From positions 1,550,001 to 1,614,000 of the forward strand of contig NZ_CP025227.1 in the NCBI RefSeq assembly GCF_004010955.1: a stretch of 64,000 nt of DNA, given 5' to 3'. The DNA is from Actinomyces wuliandei. GTDB taxonomy: Bacteria; Actinomycetota; Actinomycetes; Actinomycetales; Actinomycetaceae. Numbering within the stretch: the first letter of the stretch is position 1; every line of letters begins with the position of its first letter. The notes beneath the pieces are model-generated. The model did not search any database. It saw only the letters and a list, made by a program, of their open reading frames with translations, and was not told the DNA's origin. This document shows positions 56,722-64,000 of this stretch, one piece after another. The translations under genes were made by a program, and so were the position numbers.

Positions 56722-58509
56722 GTGACCACAGTCAGCCTCTCCTCCTTCCTTCCCTCCGGCTCCGCGGCCGATGCCGTCGACGTCCTGGTTCTGGCCGCTG
56801 CCCCCGGCCGGGAGTCCGCCGAGCTCGTGACGGGCGGGTCGCTGCCACGCACGAGCGACGGCGCCGCCGTCATCGACGCCGACGCGCTGGAGGCTCTCCT
56901 GCCCAGCCTCGGGTTCTCGGCGGAGCAGGACACCGTAGTCCGAGTTCCTGCCAGCGCGGTACGTCCTGTCGTGGACCGCGTGGGTAAGGGCCGTCCCGCT
57001 CAGTCGGCCACGCCCCCTCGGCAGTCCGTACCCGTGCCCACGGCTCCCTCCCCGGTCCTGTCCACGGTCCTGGTGGTCGGCCTGGGGCGGTCCTGGCACC
57101 TGGCCTCCATCGGGCCGGACGCTGCTGGCCCCCTGCCCGACGACGCCCCAGCCCTGGGCGAGGACCGGCCCGGCCTGCTGCGGCGGGCAGCCGGACGGGC
57201 CACGCGCGCCCTGGCAGGTACCTCCCACGTCGCCATGGCGCTGCCGGCACAGGACCTCACCCAGCTGCGCAGCGTGTGCGAGGGAGCGCTGCTGGGAGCC
57301 TACTCCTGGAGGGCACGTGCGACACAGCCTCCGCAGACCGCGCCGTGCAGCGGAGCCGCGGTGACCCAGGCGCGCAAGCCCCCCGCAGCCCCCTCGCCGG
57401 ACTCACCAGAGTCACCGGCAGCACCCGTGGACAAGATCCTCCTGCTGTCCCCGCTGGCCCGCGACGACACCGCCCAGCAGGCCCACCAGGTCGTGGAGGA
57501 GGCGCGCGTCCTGGCCCGGGCCACGTCCCTGGCCAGGGACCTGGTCAACGAGCCTGCCAACCGGCTGTCCCCGCCGGTCCTCGCCCAACGGGCCGACCAG
57601 ATGGGCCAGGAGGCCTCCCTGGAGGTCACCGTCTGGGACGAGGGGGCCCTGGCCGAGGAGGGACTCGGCGCCCTGCTCGGGGTGGGCCAGGGCTCGTCGA
57701 ACCCTCCTCGCCTGGTGCGCCTGCGCTGGGACCCACCCACAGCGCGCACCCACACGGCCCTGGTAGGAAAGGGGATCACCTTTGACTCCGGCGGCCTGTC
57801 CCTCAAGCCGCCCGCCTCCATGCCGGACATGAAGTCCGACATGGCGGGAGCGGCCACCGTCCTGGCCACCGTGCTGGCCGCGTCCCGCCTGAACCTGCCG
57901 GTGCGGGTCACGGCATGGCTGGCCCTGGCGGAGAACATGCCGGGTCCCCACGCCCAGCGTCCTGGCGACGTCGTCACCACGGCTGACGGCACGTCCGTGG
58001 AGGTCACCAACACTGACGCCGAGGGACGTCTGGTCATGGCCGACGCCCTGGCCCTGGCGGTGGCAGAAGCACCTGACCGCGTCATCGACGTGGCGACCCT
58101 GACCGGCGCCCAGGTCGTGGCCCTGGGCGAGCGCGTGTGCGCCGCCATGGGCACACCTGTCGTTCGCGACGAGGTCATCGCTGCAGCCAGGCGGGCCGGG
58201 GAGGCGTTCTGGCCCATGCCACTACCTGCCTACCTGCGCAGCAGCCTGGAGTCTCCCGTCGCAGACCTGCGCAACGCCAAGGTCGGCAGCCGCGCCGCGG
58301 GAATGCTCACGGCCGGGCTGTTTCTTCGGGAGTTTGTGGGGTCCACGCCCTGGGCGCACCTGGACGTAGCCGGTCCCGCCTTCAACGGCTCCGCGCCGTG
58401 GGGCCTGACTCCTGTCGGCGGAACCGGGGTGGGGGTCGCCACGCTGACGGAGCTCTTGCGCACCCAGGCGCAGGAGCCCGCACGCACACAGCACGGTGAC
58501 GCCTCTTGA
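56722..58509 (+). CDS. pepA: Leucyl aminopeptidase (M17)
   Basis: A 595-residue cytosolic M17 metallo-aminopeptidase. The N-terminal macro-like domain is variable and carries two Pro/Ala-rich inserts, making the protein longer than the usual 500 residues. The catalytic domain is complete: VGKGITFDSGGLSLKP with the metal-binding lysine and aspartate, MKSDMAGAA, and the family signature NTDAEGRL near residue 432, then LTGAQVVALG. Confidence 0.95.
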   Translation: MTTVSLSSFLPSGSAADAVDVLVLAAAPGRESAELVTGGSLPRTSDGAAVIDADALEALLPSLGFSAEQDTVVRVPASAVRPVVDRVGKGRPAQSATPPRQSVPVPTAPSPVLSTVLVVGLGRSWHLASIGPDAAGPLPDDAPALGEDRPGLLRRAAGRATRALAGTSHVAMALPAQDLTQLRSVCEGALLGAYSWRARATQPPQTAPCSGAAVTQARKPPAAPSPDSPESPAAPVDKILLLSPLARDDTAQQAHQVVEEARVLARATSLARDLVNEPANRLSPPVLAQRADQMGQEASLEVTVWDEGALAEEGLGALLGVGQGSSNPPRLVRLRWDPPTARTHTALVGKGITFDSGGLSLKPPASMPDMKSDMAGAATVLATVLAASRLNLPVRVTAWLALAENMPGPHAQRPGDVVTTADGTSVEVTNTDAEGRLVMADALALAVAEAPDRVIDVATLTGAQVVALGERVCAAMGTPVVRDEVIAAARRAGEAFWPMPLPAYLRSSLESPVADLRNAKVGSRAAGMLTAGLFLREFVGSTPWAHLDVAGPAFNGSAPWGLTPVGGTGVGVATLTELLRTQAQEPARTQHGDAS

Positions 58510-58684
58510 CGGTGACACGTCTCATAGTGATGTGGGGACCCTGGTCCTGAACGGCACTCACATTTGGCGGGTGCGCCGCGCAGACGGATGGAACAATAAC
58601 GTGTGTACTGGGCCGCCTCCATAGCGGCGCGTACACCGATACCAGCGACTACCAGCAAGCTAGCGAGCTGAGGAGAGTGGACTC
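58510..58684. other. Intergenic region upstream of lpd
   Basis: 175 bp containing a short AT-richer patch (GGAACAATAACGTGTG near 58587-58602) that could be a -10 region for the lpd-E2 operon. No clear -35 was seen. Confidence 0.35.
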
Positions 58685-60058
58685 GTGACAGACACCGTGT
58701 ACGACATGGTCATCCTGGGGGCTGGCTCAGGTGGGTACGCAGCCGCTCTGCGTGGTGCCCAGCTGGGGCTCAAGGTCGCCCTGGTGGAGGCTGACAAGGT
58801 GGGAGGAACCTGCCTGCACCGCGGCTGCGTGCCCACCAAGGCGCTCCTCCACGCGGCAGAGACGGCTGACGCCGTGCGCGAGGCGGGAGCCGTCGGTGTG
58901 CGCGCCTCCCTGGAGGGTGTGGACATGGCCGCCGTCCAAAAGTACAAAGACGGCATCGTCTCCCGGATGTACAAGGGGCTTGAGGGCCTGGTGTCCTCCC
59001 GTGGGATCAAGGTCGTCCAGGGGTGGGGCAGGCTGGTGGCCAGCGACACCGTCGAGGTGGACGGACGCCGTCTGACAGGGAGGAACATCGTCCTGGCCTC
59101 GGGATCCTTCTCCAAGACCATCGGCCAGGAGGTCTCCGGACCGGTCATGACCTCTGAGGAGGCCCTGGCGCTCGACCACGTCCCGGCCTCGGCCGTCATC
59201 CTGGGCGGAGGCGTCATCGGTGTCGAGTTCGCCTCGGCGTGGGCGTCGCTGGGAAGCCAGGTCACCATCATTGAGGGGCTGCCCCACCTGGTCCCCAACG
59301 AGGACGAGGCCGTCTCCAGGCAGCTGGAGCGTGCTTTCCGCAAGCGCAAGATCACCTTCCGGACCTCCACCATGTTCGAGTCAGTCGACCGCCACGAGGG
59401 CGGGGTGAGCGTCCGTACCGCGGACGGGGCGACCCATGACGCCGAGGTCCTTCTCATCGCGGTGGGCCGGGGCCCGGCCACCCAGGGCCTGGGCTACGAG
59501 GAGGTCGGGGTGTCCATGGACCGTGGCTTCGTCCTGACTGACGAGTACGGGCGCACCAACATCGAGGGCGTGTGGGCGGTGGGAGACATCGTCCCGGGGG
59601 TCCAGTTGGCCCACCGGGGCTTCGCCCAGGGGATCGTGGTCGCGGAGAAGGTCGCTGGCCTGGACCCCCGCCCGGTCGAGGACGACCTGGTTCCCAAGGT
59701 CACCTTCTGCGAGCCGGAGATCGCCTCTGTCGGCCTGTCAGAGGCCCGGGCCGTGGAGCAGCACGGCCGGGACAACGTCACCACCGCGGAGTTCAACGTC
59801 GCAGGCAACGCCAAGAGCCAGATCCTGGGCACCCAGGGGTTCGTCAAGCTGGTCTCCCTCAAGGACGGTCCGGTCCTCGGGTTCCACGCGGTGGGTGCCC
59901 GCATGGGCGAGCAGGTCGGCGAGGGGCAGCTGATGGTCTCCTGGGAGGCGGACGCTGACGACGTCGCGGCCCTGGTCCACGCCCACCCCACCCAGAACGA
60001 GACGCTCGGGGAGGCCGCGATGGCCCTCGCGGGCAAGCCGCTGCACAACCACGGATGA
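58685..60058 (+). CDS. lpdA: Dihydrolipoyl dehydrogenase
   Basis: A 457-residue FAD-dependent E3 that reoxidises lipoyl groups of 2-oxoacid dehydrogenases. It has the FAD motif GAGSGGYAAA, the redox-active disulfide C43-C48 in GGTCLHRGCVPTKAL, the NAD motif GGGVIGVEFASAWASLG, and the C-terminal HAHPTQNE with the catalytic His-Glu pair. GTG start with GAGGAG upstream. It is followed 79 bp later by the E2 gene. Confidence 0.96.
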   Translation: MTDTVYDMVILGAGSGGYAAALRGAQLGLKVALVEADKVGGTCLHRGCVPTKALLHAAETADAVREAGAVGVRASLEGVDMAAVQKYKDGIVSRMYKGLEGLVSSRGIKVVQGWGRLVASDTVEVDGRRLTGRNIVLASGSFSKTIGQEVSGPVMTSEEALALDHVPASAVILGGGVIGVEFASAWASLGSQVTIIEGLPHLVPNEDEAVSRQLERAFRKRKITFRTSTMFESVDRHEGGVSVRTADGATHDAEVLLIAVGRGPATQGLGYEEVGVSMDRGFVLTDEYGRTNIEGVWAVGDIVPGVQLAHRGFAQGIVVAEKVAGLDPRPVEDDLVPKVTFCEPEIASVGLSEARAVEQHGRDNVTTAEFNVAGNAKSQILGTQGFVKLVSLKDGPVLGFHAVGARMGEQVGEGQLMVSWEADADDVAALVHAHPTQNETLGEAAMALAGKPLHNHG

Positions 60059-60137
60059 CCCGGGAAGACCCTGGTTAGCAGACCGGTTGCTAAAGCTGTC
60101 CCGGTCAGTCAAGGTCAGTCAAGGAAGGAAGACAGGA

Positions 60138-61541
60138 ATGTCCGAGTCCGTCAAGATGCCCGCCCTGGGCGAGTCAGTGACCGAGGGGACGGTCTCATCC
60201 TGGCTCAAGGCCGTAGGAGACACCGTCGAGGTTGACGAGCCGCTGCTGGAGGTGGCCACGGACAAGGTTGACACCGAGGTACCGTCCCCCGTGTCCGGCA
60301 CGGTCCTGGAGATCCTCGTCGCCGAGGACGAGACGGCTGAGGTCGGGACCGTCCTGGCCGTCATCGGCGACCCGGCCGAGGCCGGGGGCTCCCCCCAGCC
60401 CTCTGCTCCTGAGCAGGAGCCCGCCGCACCGGCGCAGGAGCCAGGCACCTCAGCAGGCTCCCAGGTCCAGGAGGCCCCGCAGGAGGTTTCAGCCCCCGGA
60501 CCCGCAGCCCCCGAGACCACCAGCACCTCCCAGCAGGAGGAGCCTGTGTCCGAGGCGCCGAGGGCGGCAGCACCGGCCGCCTACGTCACCCCGATCGTGC
60601 GCAAGCTGGCTCGGGACAGAGGGGTAGACCTGGCGACCGTCACCGGCACAGGTGTCGGAGGACGTATCCGCAAGCAGGACGTCGAGGCTGCGGCTCAGGC
60701 GCAGGAGGAGGCCCGGCAGGCAGCAGCCCGCGCCCAGGGGGCTGCCTCCGCTGCCCCTGCCGTCGAGCCCGCTCCTGCTGCCCCCGCGCCCGGCGCCTCG
60801 GCCAGGCCGCAGGTCGATACGCTCCTGCGAGGCAGGCGGGAGAAGATGAGTCGTCTGCGCCAGGTCATCTCCGAACGCATGATGACCTCCCTGCAGACCT
60901 CTGCTCAGCTGACGACGGTGGTGGAGGTGGACGTCACCCGGGTGGCGGCCCTGCGTGCCCAGGCCAAGGACGACTTCCTGGCCCGCAACGGCACCAGGCT
61001 GACCTTCCTGCCCTTCTTTGTCCAGGCGGCCACTGAGGCGCTCAAGGCCCATCCCAAGCTCAACTCCTCAATCGAGGACAAGGAGGTCGTGTACCATGAC
61101 GTGGAGCACGTCGGCATCGCCGTGGACACGCCGCGTGGCCTGCTGGTCCCCGTGGTCAAGAACGCTGGCGACCTCAACATCGTCGGCCTGGCCAGGCGGA
61201 TCAACGACCTGGCTGCCCGCACACGGGACAACGCCGTCAACCCTGACGAGCTGTCCGGCTCTACCTTCACGGTGACCAACACCGGCTCGGGCGGAGCCCT
61301 CATCGACACCCCGATCATCAACCAGCCGGAGGTTGCGATCCTGGGCCTGGGGGCGATCCAGAAGCAGCCCCGGGTCGTCAAGGACACAGACGGCAACGAG
61401 GTCATCGCCATCCGCTCCGTGTGCTACTTGTCGCTGTCCTACGACCACCGCCTGGTGGACGGTGCCGACGCCTCACGCTACCTCATGACGGTCAAGAGCC
61501 GCCTTGAGGAGGGCGACTTCCGTAGCGACCTGGGGCTGTAG
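60138..61541 (+). CDS. sucB: 2-Oxoacid dehydrogenase E2 (dihydrolipoyllysine acyltransferase)
   Basis: A 467-residue E2 with a single lipoyl domain (lipoyl lysine K43 in EVATDKVDTEV). An Ala/Pro/Gln/Glu-rich linker follows, then a peripheral-subunit-binding domain (YVTPIVRKLARDRGVDLATVTGTG). The catalytic domain ends in the SYDHRLVDG motif. The layout is like actinobacterial SucB, but whether it serves pyruvate, 2-oxoglutarate or branched-chain dehydrogenase is not decided: no E1 gene is in the window. ATG 60138 has AGGAAGG upstream. Confidence 0.9.
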   Translation: MSESVKMPALGESVTEGTVSSWLKAVGDTVEVDEPLLEVATDKVDTEVPSPVSGTVLEILVAEDETAEVGTVLAVIGDPAEAGGSPQPSAPEQEPAAPAQEPGTSAGSQVQEAPQEVSAPGPAAPETTSTSQQEEPVSEAPRAAAPAAYVTPIVRKLARDRGVDLATVTGTGVGGRIRKQDVEAAAQAQEEARQAAARAQGAASAAPAVEPAPAAPAPGASARPQVDTLLRGRREKMSRLRQVISERMMTSLQTSAQLTTVVEVDVTRVAALRAQAKDDFLARNGTRLTFLPFFVQAATEALKAHPKLNSSIEDKEVVYHDVEHVGIAVDTPRGLLVPVVKNAGDLNIVGLARRINDLAARTRDNAVNPDELSGSTFTVTNTGSGGALIDTPIINQPEVAILGLGAIQKQPRVVKDTDGNEVIAIRSVCYLSLSYDHRLVDGADASRYLMTVKSRLEEGDFRSDLGL

Positions 61542-61571
61542 ACGCCGCCGGGGCACCACTGAGCGACACGC

Positions 61572-61600
61572 ACGGGGGCGGTCTGTCAGACCGCCCCCGT
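61572..61600. terminator. Strong bidirectional terminator between E2 and the pseudokinase
   Basis: A perfect 13-bp inverted repeat (arms ACGGGGGCGGTCT and AGACCGCCCCCGT) with a 3-nt GTC loop, extendable by flanking GCGAC/GTCGC. It lies between two convergent genes, 31 nt after the E2 stop and 68 nt beyond the pseudokinase stop. A U-tract is lacking on both strands, as is common in this GC range. Confidence 0.8.
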
Positions 61601-61667
61601 CGCCGCTCACGACTCCTCGCCAGACCCGCCCTGAGACCTCTCCCACCCCTCCACCGCCTCCTCCCTG

Positions 61668-63395
61668 TCACAGCTCGTAGGAGCGCACCTCCGCCACCCT
61701 CCACGGCTGCGGAACCAGGATGAGAACTACCTGACGGGCGGCCTGGGCCGGGACCGTCCTGCGCGTCCCGGCGCTGGCCCGGCTCGACGGGGCCTGGGAC
61801 TGGGTGACCACCACGGCCCGGGCACCGGGCCAGGTCGTACCAGCAGGCACCTCCACCTCGACGATCTGACTCACTGACGTGGTCATGTCAGTCACGGTCT
61901 CTCCCGAGGCCAGCAGGTCCCGCATGATCTGCTCGTCCGCAGCAGCAGCTGGCGAGCCTGGCACCGTGGTCGCAGCCAGGGCCTCCTCGTCCCCGTCCAT
62001 GAGCGCCTGGTCACGCGCCGCAGCCAGGGAGACCACCACGCTGACCAGGCTCTGCTCCGCCCCCTCCCGGGCCGTCCCCCGCTGTCCCTCCGGCGGCGGG
62101 GCTGTGTCTGCCCCCTGAGGAGGCTCTCGCGTCGCCTCCTGGGAAACCTGGACAGGCGGGGAGGCAGCAGGCCAGGAGCCCTGGTCCGAGCCTGCTGCCG
62201 CAGCTCCCGGTGGCGCCGCTGTCGCCGTGTCTCCCGCCCGGCTGGGCAGGTGGCCGCCCAGGGCACCACCCGGCCCCTGAAGAACCAGGACTGCTACCGC
62301 AGCTGCTGCCACAGTAACCACGCACAGGAGGCGGGAGGTCCGCGCCACCGTCAGGACTCCCCCGCCCCGCCGGGAGGCACGGTGGCGGCCGCGTCCCCGG
62401 GAGGCCCCGTGACCACGGCGAGGCCAGGGACCGCGACGCCCTGCACGTCCTGCGCGTCCTGAGGCGGGCAGCGGGTACCACCGGGGACGCCGCTGCCGCA
62501 ACCGAGCTCCTACGACCCGTGTGGGTGTGTGGGCGGCCGCACGCAGTGACCCGGCTGCCAGGCGGGCGCTGTCGGGCAGGTCGATCCCCCGGGCCTGCCC
62601 CAGCTGGGGTGAGCGGGCTGCGAGGTCGCGCGCACCGGGGCGGTCCTCAGGGAGGCTGCTGAGCGCGTCCGCCAGGAGCTGCTCCACGCGGCGCGCCCGA
62701 TAACCAGCACCACCACTGGCGCCACCACCAGCACACTGTCGCATCAGGGCAGCCAGGGCATAGACGTCAGCAGTTGGTGTGGCGGGGCCACCTGAGCGCC
62801 GTTCCGGTGCCGCGCAGTCTCCTGTGCCCGTCTCCATGACAGAGCCCAGGAGGTCGATAAGGACCGGGCGCCCCTCCGCCGTGACCACCACGTTGCCTGT
62901 GGAGACGTCCCCGTGGGCGCAGCCGTGCTCGTGCAGGTGTGCCAGGGCTGACCCGAGCTCGTCGAGGAGCAGCGCGAGCTGGGGAGTCGGCAGCCTGCCC
63001 CGGGCGGCCAGGACGACGTCGAGGCTCACGCCGTCCACCAGGTCCACGGCGACGCCAACATGGTGGGACGGAAGGGCGACGACGTGACGTACCGCCACCA
63101 GCGCCCTGTGACGCAGGCTGCGCAGCCCAGCGAGCCTGCGCAGCAGCGCCGCGCCTCCAGCACCCTCCGGCAGGGGCAGGACCCGGAGGACCACGTCCCG
63201 CCCCTGCGGGTCCACACAGCGTCGTGGAGACGAGGCCCCAGCCCGTCCTCCCAGCACCGACCCGATGGTAAAGCCCTCTGCCGCCAGGGCCTGGAGGGCC
63301 TGGGCCGACGGGGGCTCCCCGCGCGGAGCACCCTCGACCCGGGCGCCCGTCCCACCAGCCGCCCGACGCCTTCTGGGGTTCCTGTCCCGTGTCAT
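61668..63395 (-). CDS. Membrane protein with degenerate Ser/Thr kinase (pseudokinase) domain
   Basis: About 575 residues. A kinase-like domain (residues 30-280) keeps HGDVSTGNVVV, with the catalytic-loop Asp and Asn, and the late APERRSGGP and TADVYALAALM segments. However, the VAIK lysine position reads VVLRVLP, the glycine-rich loop is weak and DFG is replaced by DLLG. A basic linker leads to one transmembrane helix (LLCVVTVAAAAVAVLVLQG). An extracellular domain of about 190 residues ends the protein. It is probably a pseudokinase or very weak kinase. ATG 63395 is preferred (GGAGG 9 nt upstream). It is divergent from lipB. Confidence 0.75.
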   Translation of the reverse strand: MTRDRNPRRRRAAGGTGARVEGAPRGEPPSAQALQALAAEGFTIGSVLGGRAGASSPRRCVDPQGRDVVLRVLPLPEGAGGAALLRRLAGLRSLRHRALVAVRHVVALPSHHVGVAVDLVDGVSLDVVLAARGRLPTPQLALLLDELGSALAHLHEHGCAHGDVSTGNVVVTAEGRPVLIDLLGSVMETGTGDCAAPERRSGGPATPTADVYALAALMRQCAGGGASGGAGYRARRVEQLLADALSSLPEDRPGARDLAARSPQLGQARGIDLPDSARLAAGSLRAAAHTPTRVVGARLRQRRPRWYPLPASGRAGRAGRRGPWPRRGHGASRGRGRHRASRRGGGVLTVARTSRLLCVVTVAAAAVAVLVLQGPGGALGGHLPSRAGDTATAAPPGAAAAGSDQGSWPAASPPVQVSQEATREPPQGADTAPPPEGQRGTAREGAEQSLVSVVVSLAAARDQALMDGDEEALAATTVPGSPAAAADEQIMRDLLASGETVTDMTTSVSQIVEVEVPAGTTWPGARAVVVTQSQAPSSRASAGTRRTVPAQAARQVVLILVPQPWRVAEVRSYEL

Positions 63396-63486
63396 ACCCA
63401 GCATCCTCCACGCCCGGCCCCGCTGACGTCCACGCCGACCTGGCCCCCTGTGGATACCGCCCCGCACGCACGACTGCTGTGTGACA

Positions 63487-63492
63487 TAGGCT
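63487..63492 (+). promoter_or_regulatory. Candidate -10 box (TAGGCT) of lipB
   Basis: TAGGCT ends 6 nt before the lipB GTG, with no useful ribosome site between, suggesting a leaderless mRNA. Confidence 0.45.
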
Positions 63493-63498
63493 GGGAGC

Positions 63499-64000
63499 GT
63501 GCAGCGCTGGGACGTCGACCTGGGGGGCAGGCTCGTGCCCTTCGAGGAGGGCTGGCGGCTGCAGCGAGCCGTGCACGCAGAGGTCGTGGACGGCACTCGC
63601 CCCAGCACCCTGCTGCTGATGGAGCACGAGGCCGTCTACACCGTAGGGAGGCGGGCCCGCTCCTGGGAACGGCCTCAGGACAGCCGCGTCGGGCCTGCCC
63701 AGGTGCCCGTGGTCGATGTGGACCGGGGGGGGAAGACCACCTGGCACGGTCCCGGCCAGCTGACGGTCTACCCGATCCTGCGCCTGGCCGCACCGATCGA
63801 CGTCATCAGGTACGTCCGCACCCTGGAGGAGGCGGTCATGCAGGTGTGCACCGGCCTGGGGATGACCACCCGCCAGGTCGAGGGGCGCACCGGGGTCTGG
63901 GTGCCGGGCGACCCGCAGGCGCGGGAGGCGGTACGGCGTGAGGACCGTAAGATCTGCGCCCTGGGGGTACGCGTGGCCCGGGGAGTGACGATGCACGGTA
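63499..64000 (+). CDS. lipB: Octanoyl-(acyl-carrier protein) transferase LipB, 3' end beyond window
   Basis: The first 167 residues of lipoyl(octanoyl) transferase, which moves octanoate from ACP to lipoyl domains. Diagnostic motifs are LLMEHEAVYTVGRRA, RGGKTTWHGPGQLTVYPIL (the RGG-x-TxHGPGQ-x-V/T-Y-P signature) and GRTGVWV then KICALGVRVARGVTMHG, where the catalytic lysine lies. The gene runs off the right edge. It would lipoylate the E2 encoded upstream. Confidence 0.95.
   Translation, partial: MQRWDVDLGGRLVPFEEGWRLQRAVHAEVVDGTRPSTLLLMEHEAVYTVGRRARSWERPQDSRVGPAQVPVVDVDRGGKTTWHGPGQLTVYPILRLAAPIDVIRYVRTLEEAVMQVCTGLGMTTRQVEGRTGVWVPGDPQAREAVRREDRKICALGVRVARGVTMHG

Noticed and set aside
63396..63608. 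In-frame upstream extension of the pseudokinase into lipB
   Set aside because: It would overlap the clearly coding lipB start; ATG 63395 has a ribosome site.

Overview
This window is high-GC actinobacterial DNA. Three things point to an Actinomyces-like facultative anaerobe: heavy GC3 codon use with frequent GTG starts and 4-bp ATGA gene overlaps, phosphatidylinositol-mannoside genes, and a pyruvate formate-lyase operon beside a glycogen-to-trehalose operon. No rRNA, CRISPR array, intact insertion sequence or phage was seen. The genus is an inference from gene content.

Layout. 1-2.7 kb: an intact CPA2 cation/proton antiporter followed by a decayed second copy. 2.8-8.8 kb (minus): two coupled YfjP/dynamin-like membrane GTPases, hisS and an MBL-fold hydrolase. 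8.8-11 kb: a genomic scar holding an aldo/keto reductase fragment, a 34-nt piece nearly identical to part of dxs lying between 27-bp direct repeats, and a frameshifted Ntox15-type polymorphic toxin with no immunity gene. 11-14.5 kb: a DUF349 protein, a MerR/TipAS regulator and a divergent AbiEi-like protein. 14.5-34.4 kb (minus): a long conserved housekeeping block (rel, apt, secF, secD, yajC, ruvB, ruvA, ruvC, yebC, Nudix, pdxS, PrsW-like protease, conserved membrane protein, PIM mannosyltransferase, PIM acyltransferase, phosphatidylinositol-phosphate synthase, HIT protein, thrS).

34.5-35.6 kb: a more AT-rich SDR gene next to tRNA-Val(GAC) and tRNA-Gly(GCC). 36-43 kb (plus): a tightly overlapped glgX-treY-treZ operon that can convert glycogen to trehalose. 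43-45.4 kb (minus): a FemABX aminoacyltransferase and an ATP-grasp ligase, together a candidate peptidoglycan cross-bridge pair. 45.6-47.6 kb: DUF3000 protein and ribonuclease D. 47.6-51 kb (minus): a pyruvate formate-lyase operon in which the enzyme is split into a 710-residue chain with the catalytic cysteines and a separate 81-residue glycyl-radical chain, followed by pflA. 51.6-64 kb: dxs, an S9 peptidase, a small membrane protein, pepA, lpd, an E2 acyltransferase, a membrane pseudokinase and the 5' part of lipB; lpd, E2 and lipB form a lipoate-dependent dehydrogenase neighbourhood.

The most unusual items are the split pyruvate formate-lyase, the toxin relic with its 8-C tract, the dxs-derived insert in the same scar, the tandem GTPases and the cross-bridge pair. 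At least six genes have a TAnnnT box 6-8 nt before the start codon, which suggests leaderless transcripts.
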